This document shows positions 56,655 through 64,000 of a DNA stretch of 64,000 nucleotides, in pieces. Source of the stretch: Castanea sativa (lineage: Eukaryota; Streptophyta; Magnoliopsida; Fagales; Fagaceae); NCBI RefSeq assembly GCF_040712315.1, contig NC_134017.1:54093636-54157635 (forward strand). The letters are read 5' to 3'. Position numbers and translations under genes: made by a program. The notes under the pieces were generated by a model, which saw only the letters and a list, made by a program, of their open reading frames with translations, did no database searches and had not been told where the DNA came from. The stretch's first letter is position 1. Each line of letters starts with the position of its first letter.

Positions 56655-57698
56655 CTAAATACCTAGCCCTCCTTGCTCCATAGGTCTGATGATCTTATTC
56701 CAACCAACAAGATGATTCTTTTTTCTTCCGATGGGTGAGGAGCCCCACAAAAAGTCGCTATTAATTTTGTTGAGTTTCTCACAGAGGTGGGAAGGTAAAG
56801 CCACTCCTTGCATCACATGGTTGGGCATAGTTGACATGACTGACTTGATCAATACAGTTCTACCCGCGAAGGAGAGAAACTTGGATTTCCATCTAACAAG
56901 TTTATTAATCACCCTCTCAGCAATAAAATTGTATTGGTTTCTTTCTGCTTTTTTGTGCTTTAGGAGGAATTCTAGGTACTTTCCTAGGTTGTTAGTGGCA
57001 TGGATGTTTAGATTTTCACATATTCTTCCTTTCAAGTCAGCATCTACATTTTGAGAGAAGTAGATCCGAGATTTGCACGTACTAACCTTTTGCCCTGATT
57101 CAGCATAAAACCAGTCCAACACATCCTTGATGGTTTCACTATTCTCTTCAATTGCTGTTGCAAACAACATTAAATCATTAGGAAAAAAATAGATGGGAGA
57201 TGCCAATATTGTCTCTGGATGCTTTAAAGGGATTCGATTGCCTTTTATACACTCCTTAACAATGAGGCTGCCTAAATATTTCATACATAGTATAAAAATG
57301 TAAGGAGAAAGCGGGTCACCTTGGTGGATTCTCTTCGTGGGTTTAAAGGATTCCAGAGTACCCCTATTAAACAAAATGGATGTGCTAGTGGATGATATGT
57401 AGCTCATTATAATTTTGATTAGCTAGTTAGGAAAGTGAAAACCTTGCAAAACCTTGTGGATAAAATTCCACTAAAGTCTATCGTACACTTTTTCTAGGTC
57501 CACTTTGATTGCCATGTACCCTACTTTTTCATTTTTATTGTCTATTGAGTGAATTAGCTCTTGGGCAATGAGGACATTATCCAATCCTCTCCTTCTTGGG
57601 ACAAATGCTACTTGCATAGGAGAGATGAGGTTGTTGAGGAGGGGTCGGATCCGAGCTATAATAATCTTGGTGACAACTTTATAGACCGAGTTACACAA
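56655..57698 (-). pseudogene. L1 reverse transcriptase fragment
   Basis: Two frames: 57471-57698 (VAFVPRRRGLDNVLIAQEL, DLEKVYDRL) and 56655-57407 (HQGDPLSPYIFIL, then FFPNDLMLFA where the catalytic FADD should be). There is a frame break between them. The first A of the catalytic motif is P and the first D is N, so inactive. The tail is EQGGLGI. Confidence 0.82.
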
Positions 57699-57738
57699 AC
57701 TAATTGGTCTATAGTTGTTGTCACTTGTTGATAGTGTT

Positions 57739-59667
57739 ATTTACTTATTTTACTAAATTTCTTTTAGAAAAATAATTTTAAGCAAAAACGGCTTGTATCA
57801 ATGCACCGCTTTTAATGTGTTCCTAGACTTGGTCCTAAAGTCTAGAGAGAGATTAAAACAATGGTTTTTTGCCAATCCAATTGACCAACCTTAATCGATT
57901 GAGCCAACTACATTGGCTGATCAAATGCGGTGATGTGGTACGAGCAAACAAACTCCAGCTACGAGCCTTGTATTTGGGCGGAGTGTCCTCTATTTCTATA
58001 TCCGTTAGTTTTAGCGAACTCAAACATTATATAATTTTTCCAACTATCAGTAAAATTATCATCCCTTATCCAACATTTGTTGGACAAGAATATCGCATCG
58101 ACACACATTTGTTTGAGTCTAGTATTTGTTGAGGAAAAAAAATTCTTTTTTTGAATGGGACACGAATCGAGCACAGTTGCAAGTTGCAACACGGTCTAGG
58201 CCAAAAAATGGAAAATAAAAAAAGAAGAAGAGGAGGAAATTGAGGATCATTGGGTTGGCTTACACTTGATTGAATCTCTACCATTTATCTTATATTTAGT
58301 TACAATATAGTTGTTAATATCATACAATATGCGATACGTATCGTATCATATGTAAAAAGTTTTGTATCATATCAGCGTATCAGCATACGATACAGTGTGT
58401 ATTGTGTGAATTGTATCGTATCGTAAAATCGTACGTTTCGAATGATACATAAACAGATGCTTTAAATTGAGATTTTTTTGGTTAAAATTTGTATTTGTAT
58501 TTGTATTTGAATCTAACAAGTTATTAGACTTATTTTTAACACAAAATTATTATATTCCTTATTTAGCTTAATAAAATAACATATTTATAAGTTTTTTTTT
58601 TCTCTTTCTCCTACAAAATTTAGATTACACAATACACAGTGACACTTCACTTTAATATTTATAAATTTATATTTATATACTATGAATAATATATTAATTG
58701 ACAATATATTTTTTTTTTGTCATTATTGTTATAAGTCCGTTATAAGTCCAAGAAACTAGTTTCTCAAAAAAAAAAAAAGTCCAAGAAACTAGAATGGGAA
58801 GAAGACATATATACTTTTTATAAAAATTATTAAAATAAAAAGAACAAGAAGAGATAGTAAATTTTAATGATTATAAAGAAAGTTTTAGTGAAGAAATATG
58901 TTTCAAAATTAATTTTTATTTTTTTGATAAACATTCAAAAGGATAAACATAATGATAGGCTGATAGCATTGACTTAGATGAGATTGATTAGGCAATATGA
59001 TGAAAATAAATTATTATTTTTGGGTCATTTGTAATATATTATCACTTTTGAAATCTAAGCAATTTGAATTTGAATGTGTATGTTTTATACACATGCTAGT
59101 TTGATTTATTTTGTTAGCTTGTTAAATATTATTACATAAGTGATGAATAAATTAGTCATTAGTTGAATATATTCAAAATTTATAATGAATATATCCTTTA
59201 TATATGTATATTTATAATTTTTTATAAATTTTACTTAGTGTTTGTGTATCTTATGATACATGATACGATATTATACAAGATACAGAAAAACCAAAAATTG
59301 ATTCACGATACGATTCACTATGGTCATACCCTTCTCATTTTGGAAATTTTGAGCGTTAAAGTAAAGTATAGTAGCTCTCTCCCCCTTAGAGGCTTAGGTT
59401 GGTGACTAGCTAGTCACAACATAGCCAACCTGATTGGCAACCATCAACCCAACTCAATCCCTCGCATGGACATTTGCTTTGCTTTTGGCATGGGTATGTG
59501 CATGTGTGTGAGTATGCTTTTTATGGTAAAATAAGTTGATGCTATACTCCCTCCAAGTTGTCTTTTTTTCCCCTTTGAAGATTAAAAGTGTTACAACGTT
59601 GAACATAAACATTAAAATATAACAAGTAGCGTTTTTAGAAGAAAATGCAATAGATAGTTATTATTTT
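57739..59667. other. Intergenic stretch with GATAC-rich motifs
   Basis: No gene. 58320-58460 and 59245-59320 are enriched in GATACGATAC/GTATCGTATC words in both orientations, so a degenerate foldback element may span 58310-59325. Elsewhere AT-rich. Confidence 0.45.
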
Positions 59668-59777
59668 TTTGAGAGTTTAACCAATGGCGTTTGCTCTTAA
59701 TGTAGGCGAGGAATGAACTCCAAATTTCTTATACAACCATCAGAGACTTTATCAATTGAGCTAACTGAAATCCACCA
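59668..59777 (-). mobile_element. tRNA-derived SINE-like fragment
   Basis: The minus strand reads GGTGGATTTCAGTTAGCTCAATTGATAAAG... then GGAGTTCATTCC. TTAGCTCAATTGAT resembles an RNA polymerase III A box and GGAGTTCATTCC a decayed B box at the right distance (about 35 bases). Head of a tRNA-related SINE, probably old. Confidence 0.45.
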
Positions 59778-59857
59778 ATAAATAATTAGTTTAATAGTTT
59801 AATTACATTTTTTTTAGGGATATTAATGTACATTATAATTTAGTATTGATTTTAAAT

Positions 59858-60723
59858 CAAGGACGGACCTAAGATTTCAAACTATGAAAGTTGGAGTTTA
59901 AGCAAACAAAAAAAACAACTTCAAATAAGTATCCACATAGCTAGTGAGACTATAAAAAATAATAAAAAATAAAAAAAATTAGGATGATTATTAAAAAACT
60001 ACTTGGAACTTGTATTTGGGGGCTAAATGAAAACAAGATTTGAATATATAATATAGTAGTCTAAAGTATCATTTATATAATAGTCTAAAATGGTAGAATA
60101 TAAATACTATTCAATTTATAAGTTAATTACTTTATAACTCAACATTATAATCCAAAAGTATAGTATTATTTTCTAAAATATCACCATGAATAGATCAAAT
60201 AGTTTTTATCTTGCTTATGGGATTAGATTTAAAAATAAATTATAATCCATTAAGTATAATGACTAACATAAAAAAAAAAACCAACAAGTCAAAGTTGCAA
60301 AGTAGACAAACAATCCATGAAATTAAATGCTTTAAAAAAATCTAATCAAATAACGATTTACATTTTACTCATTTTATTTTTTTATTTTATATATTTTTAT
60401 CTATTTTAAAAGCAGCTTATTATATATATTGTTTATATGTTATATAATAATATAATTAATTTAATAAAAATCAAGAAAAGAATCTCACGTGTCCCCGTGG
60501 AGGTAAAATAAAAGAAGAAAAAAGAGAGCTAACTACTTGAGCTAAAACAAGTGGACCTTAGCTGTAAATCTAAACCGTAAACTCGGATCATGGTTTGGAC
60601 TGGACTAGCTCATAGGGCCACAAAGTTTGGAAGGGAAGGGCCCAACTATTAAAAGCACAAAATATAACTAATTTATTTATTTATTTTGGCCAGGGAGCCG
60701 AGCTCTTACTGGGTCCGTCCCTG
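59858..60723. mobile_element. Non-autonomous hAT element with perfect 8-bp duplication
   Basis: Ends CAAGGACGGACC at 59858 and GGTCCGTCCCTG to 60723. The target duplication TTTTAAAT is at 59850-59857 and 60724-60731. 866 bp, no transposase. Ends resemble the hAT at 26151-26979, so both are probably mobilised by one hAT source. Confidence 0.9.
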
Positions 60724-60731
60724 TTTTAAAT

Positions 60732-61361
60732 TAATTTTAAATATATTTTCAATGATTTTGATGGATGTTTACTATTTCCTAAAATCTAAAATAAATATTA
60801 AATATACTCCAAAATATATATAAATATATATATTTTTTGATATTCAATTCATTAACCCTGTCGCATGTAGTGTCGATATCCGTGCTTCATAAGTTCGTAG
60901 ACATCATAAAAGTTCAACAGACAATAAACATCCAGTTGATAAAAAAAAAAGTCAATAAAATCTACTATTCAATTTTATTATAAAGAATTGATTTGTCAAA
61001 TTATATATTTAAATATTTCATTTTTATATTAAAATAACATAACTGAATAGTAGATAATTTCCAAACCAAACGCCCCAATGCATTCAGGTCGGCAGGCAGA
61101 GTTTTGTGTATAACGTAAAAAAATTACAAAGCGACAATAATTCAAACAAAGGTACAATAATTGCAAAAGATGAAAAGATAGCTCAGTTAAGCACGCCATC
61201 CAAATTGAGATTTGGAGAAACAAAGAGGGTTTGGATTTTAGTCAAAATATTGTAGTCAACCAAGACGGTAAAAAAAACCAATAAAGTGACAGTACAACAG
61301 CAAAACCTTTATGCTTATGCAACCCATTATTTTAGAACACAAAATCGAGAAAGTCTACGCC
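60732..61361. other. AT-rich stretch, 3' flank of the DUF538 gene
   Basis: No gene seen. The 3' untranslated region of the minus-strand DUF538 gene should lie in 61200-61361. Confidence 0.5.
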
Positions 61362-61808
61362 TCATTTTCCGCTATTCCCTTCGTTGTCGAGCTCAAACGC
61401 CGACACCGGAAAAGACCTCGAGATCCCAGTAGGATTGGCGAACGTGATCTTACCCGAACTGGGATCGTCGATGTAGATGTCGGAAATGGAGACCCAGATG
61501 AGGAGCTCCTTGGTCTTGACCCCGGTGAGCTTCTTCATGCGGCGGTCCTCGACGAAGGCCGTGACCTCGTTGTCGTACGAGACGTTTCGGCCGATGGAGC
61601 GGAACCGGTGCTCCTTCTTGCGCTTCTGCTTGAGCCACACGAACCCGGTGGTGCGGTTGTAGCCGACCTCGACGACGTCGGTTAGAGGGAGTAGGCCTTT
61701 TGGGAGAGAGATCTCGTTGAGGAGATCCTGAGACTTTTGCTTGCACAGCTCTTCGCCATGGTAGATCTCTGCTTGCTCTCTGTGGTTTGTGACTTGCTGC
61801 CTCGACAT
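61362..61808 (-). CDS. DUF538 family protein
   Basis: 148 residues, single exon, start at ATG 61808 (MSRQQVTNHREQAEIYHGEE). Characteristic DUF538 features: KSQDLLNEISLPKGLLPL, VVEVGYNRTTGFVWLKQK, then a Tyr/Asp-rich half (SYDNEVTAFVEDRRMKKLTG, ISDIYIDDPSSGKITF) and a SFPVSAFE end. DUF538 proteins are small plant beta-barrel-like proteins, some stress-induced; biochemical function is not settled, and ester hydrolase or bactericidal roles proposed for the group are not shown here. No signal peptide, so probably cytosolic. The coding part has high GC (C/G at third positions) against an AT-rich background, typical of the family. Frame intact. Confidence 0.93.
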   Translation of the reverse strand: MSRQQVTNHREQAEIYHGEELCKQKSQDLLNEISLPKGLLPLTDVVEVGYNRTTGFVWLKQKRKKEHRFRSIGRNVSYDNEVTAFVEDRRMKKLTGVKTKELLIWVSISDIYIDDPSSGKITFANPTGISRSFPVSAFELDNEGNSGK

Positions 61809-61844
61809 TTTTTGTTGTTTTGTTGTGATCTGAGCGGGTCAGTG

Positions 61845-61856
61845 GTATATATATAG
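61845..61856 (-). promoter_or_regulatory. TATA box of the DUF538 gene
   Basis: On the minus strand CTATATATATAC, about 40 bases upstream of the ATG at 61808. The spacing implies a very short leader (about 10 bases or less if transcription starts 30 bases below). That is unusual, so a different start is possible. Confidence 0.5.
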
Positions 61857-62229
61857 ATAAGGGAATGGGTTGTGGGCCTTGAGTGGTGTGGAGTGAGACA
61901 TGTGGTTTTACAGTAATGGGCTTGGGTTGGGCTTGTTTGTTTTGGTGAGAGGTTTTAAGGCATGGGTGGAAACTGGGGATAGTAATTACGAAGTGAGTGT
62001 GAATTTGACCCAAATTAAAAAATTAGCTTATTTTATTATTTAGTTTATTTTTATAATTATTTATAGATTTTATTATATTTTTTTATACTATTTATGAATT
62101 TCACTGTATTATAAATAATGTTAGAGATACAAATTATTTTACAAAATTTTTTACAAACTGCTGATATGGTAAGTAATTATTAGTAAATGAAAAAATGATG
62201 TTAATTGTGGGCCTAAATAAAAATCAATA

Positions 62230-63217
62230 GGCAAAAATTCAAAATTGACCCTCTAACTTTTGGCCTTTTTCATTTCAGTCCTCTAACTTTCAGTTTTATC
62301 ATTTCAATTCTCTAATTTTTAATTGTTGTCGATTTAGTATTTTGTTAATCAGATGTTAAGTGTTTCCGTTAAATGAGCAAAACGAAATTGTTTTAGTTAT
62401 TTTTTTAAAAAAAATTCGTAATGAAAAGAAATTAAGAAAACTGTTATTAAAAAAAAAAAAAAAAAAACATTTAGGGTCACTAGAGGTCCAATCCAGCCAC
62501 ATCATCATTAGAATCCAACCCATACAACATAATCCCCATCCACAACCTCCTCACGGAGCACCCATCCCTCAGATTCCCGGAGGTTCGAGCCATTACCACC
62601 ACGCTCCGAGCCGTCGGCGACCTCCGAAAGCCGCTGCACAACCAATAGGCCTTGCACATAGACCTCTTGGACTAGATTGCCCTCTTCTTCGGCTTCCAAA
62701 ATGACAACGCTCGCAACCAGCGCGAGCACCTCGTTTACCACCTCACCAACGCTCAGATGCACCTCTCTCCTCTGTTGGACAACATCGACGCCCTTGAAGC
62801 CCCTGTTTTGCGCAAGTTTCGGAGGAAGCTCCTTAGGAACTACACCAATTGGTGCTTTTATCTTGGCAAGAAATCTAATATCTGGATCTCTGATCACCAC
62901 CAGAAGCTGCTCTACGTGTCACTCTTCCTTCTGATTTGGGACAAGTCTGCTAATCTCCGCTTTGCTCCCTAAAAATGTTTTCTTATTTTATTTATTTATT
63001 TTAATAATAAATTTCTTAATTTCTTTCAATTACGATTTTTTTTTTAAAAGCTAAAACAACGTCGTTTTGCTCATTTAACGAAGACACTTGACAGTTGATT
63101 AACAAAATACTAAATTGACAATATTTGAATGTTAGAGAACTGAAATGACAAAATTGAAAGTTATAGGACTGAAATGAAAAAAACTGAAAGTTAGAGGGTC
63201 AGTTTTGAATTTTTGCC
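62230..63217. mobile_element. Pack-MULE carrying a callose synthase fragment
   Basis: Inverted ends GGCAAAAATTCAAAA at 62230 and TTTTGAATTTTTGCC to 63217. Arms extend about 210 bases (CTGACCCTCTAAC, GTTAAATGAGCAAAACGA and inverted copies). A near-perfect 9-bp duplication flanks it: AAATCAATA at 62221-62229 and AAACCAATA at 63218-63226 (8 of 9). Long TIRs and 9-bp duplication define Mutator-like elements. No transposase. Confidence 0.88.
62511..62972 (+). pseudogene. Captured callose synthase (GSL) N-terminal fragment
   Basis: One continuous frame from 62511 to TAA 62972 (154 codons including the final stop) with two internal stops, TAG at 62646 and 62670. Parts: NPYNIIPIHNLLTEHPSLRF, EVRAITTTLRAVGDLRKPL, IALFFGFQNDNARNQREHLV, NYTNWCFYLGKKSNIWI, and LLYVSLFLLIWDKSANLRF. 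This order matches the cytosolic N-terminal region of plant callose synthases, big membrane enzymes that make (1,3)-beta-glucan. The catalytic part is absent. The stops replace a Trp-like position in LLDW and a Gln/Trp nearby. GC-rich relative to flanks, as in the parent gene. Confidence 0.9.
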
Positions 63218-63439
63218 AAACCAATAAGAAATTGGTCATATCAACAATTTATAAAAATGTTGTAAAATAGTTTGTGACTATAGCATTACTCCTGTACTAT
63301 TTCAACTAATTTTTACAATTATCTACATTATTTTTAGCAAAGTAATCGAATCCCAAACAGACTATGAATGTGCAAATGAGGAAATAATGGCCTCATTCAA
63401 TTTGCATGGAATTATGGAAATAATGTTCTAATGTGGTCT

Positions 63440-63530
63440 TGTGATGAGGAACTTGGGTCGACACGACTATGGATGCGGGTTCGAGTCCCCTTTACGCACT
63501 AGTAACTCGTTGTGGGTCCTTGTATTCCTA
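63440..63530 (+). mobile_element. Possible tRNA-derived SINE head
   Basis: GCGGGTTCGAGTCCCC at 63475-63490 is a strong pol III B box (GGTTCGAGTCC). Upstream TGGTCTTGTGATGAGGA could be a degraded A box. The downstream TTGTGGGTCC... tail is not clearly SINE-like. It could also be a tRNA pseudogene. Confidence 0.35.
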
Positions 63531-64000
63531 TATTGCATACACAACGGAGGTCTAGCTTAGGAATAATTATAAAGCTAACATAGTAACACCCAAGTATCAC
63601 AATTGCTCTAACCATTTTTCAATTACCAGAGTAAAAAAAAGTTCTTATGAGTCATGAGTCATGACTCTTAACTCTCTCATATCAAGATTTTATAAAGTTA
63701 AGTTAGCTCTAAAAATGACCTATTATTATAAAAAATTTCTAATTAATTTGTTTTATGTTACAATATCAATTAATTGACATGTTTTAATGTGCTAAAATTC
63801 AATTATTTTCATATATTTTTGCTGAGTAATTATTTTCATATATTAAATATCTATATAAAAGGGTACACATATTGTTATTTTTATAAACTTTTATAATATA
63901 AGAAATAATTCATTTGGAAAAAATATTTTCCTAATAAAAAATTGATTTGGAATATTGCATTTTTCCTCATGTTTAGTTTCTTAGACAACAATTGAAACAA
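63531..64000. other. AT-rich end of window
   Basis: No gene or repeat recognised. TTATTTTCATATATT-type sequence. Confidence 0.5.

Larger units (their letters stand above)
55112..57730 (-). mobile_element. 5'-truncated L1 LINE (2.6 kb)
   Basis: Minus strand: RT from its middle (starting near MCNSVYKVVTKIIIARIRPL), through zinc finger to RNase H, ending at a T run 55111-55126. ATAGTGTT is present at 55104-55111 and 57731-57738, an 8-bp target duplication. Truncated inside RT, no endonuclease. Confidence 0.85.
62025..63362. mobile_element. Two nested MITE remnants split by a Pack-MULE
   Basis: Outer MITE halves at about 62025-62100 and 63290-63362 (CTTATTTTATTATTTAG ... TCACTGTATTAT, then CTGTACTATTTCAACTA) are like the uninterrupted copy at 24690-24840. 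Inner MITE halves at 62101-62229 and 63218-63290 are inverted copies of each other (ATTATTTTACAAAATTTTT against AAAAATGTTGTAAAATAG). The centre is the long-TIR element 62230-63217. Confidence 0.6.

Noticed and set aside
61311..61685. 124-codon plus-strand frame opposite the DUF538 gene
   Set aside because: A GC-rich shadow of the DUF538 coding strand; the minus-strand product has clear family motifs.
63440..63530. Functional tRNA gene suggested by a GGTTCGAGTCC box
   Set aside because: No acceptor-stem pairing or proper A box could be placed; kept only as a possible SINE head.

Overview
This window is plant nuclear DNA, most likely from a woody eudicot. The evidence is Tat-lineage Ty3/gypsy retrotransposons, plant L1 LINEs, an intron-free P-class PPR gene, a DUF538 gene and long (TA)n/(GA)n microsatellites. 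A Fagales-type tree is a guess from the look of the repeats and is not established. Most of the window is mobile DNA at different stages of decay. Only three host genes look intact: an IDA-like secreted peptide precursor (22693-23073, +), a mitochondrial-type PPR protein (42909-44651, +) and a DUF538 protein (61362-61808, -).

Layout. 1-9033: element A, a minus-strand Tat-type Ty3/gypsy element whose 3' LTR lies off the left edge. Its 3' region is an array of about 18 copies of a 151-bp unit. Its gag-pol (2905-8232) is a single frame broken only by in-frame stops. 9631-20217: element B, a complete second Tat-type element with matching LTRs and a perfect CCATA target duplication. It carries a 28-bp hairpin minisatellite and a plus-strand, intron-containing antisense gene with its own TATA box. 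20223-29750: a broken SRO/RCD1 fragment, the IDA-like gene, and a long-TIR (Mutator-like) element carrying an HSP70 fragment with a hAT element nested in one arm. 29765-33856: a 5'-truncated L1 LINE with a 14-bp target duplication. 36262-40285: a TIR element of unknown class and a second long-TIR element holding a CSLC (cellulose-synthase-like C) fragment. 42909-44651: the PPR gene. 48627-50198: a foldback MITE and a short L1 tail. 51117-53926: AT-rich repeats hosting two solo LTRs and a Helitron-like element. 55112-57730: a third truncated L1. 59858-60723: a second hAT element with a perfect 8-bp duplication. 61362-61808: the DUF538 gene. 62230-63217: a third long-TIR element, carrying a callose synthase fragment and nested in two older MITEs.

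Three observations stand out. First, three separate long-TIR elements in 38 kb carry fragments of three different host genes (HSP70, CSLC, callose synthase), which is Pack-MULE behaviour. Second, element B has LTRs with only about five substitutions over 600 bp, yet its internal ORFs are full of frameshifts. The damaged blocks are almost free of the trinucleotides CAG and CTG. This suggests a systematic error at methylated CWG sites in the assembly, or an unusual sequence-specific alteration. Element A, in contrast, has no frameshifts in 5.3 kb and only stop codons, most of them explained by C-to-T changes. Third, element B has an antisense gene with a TATA box and introns, lying between integrase and the 3' LTR. 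I found no complete new autonomous system; the strongest novelty candidates are the CWG mosaic and the gene-capture cluster.
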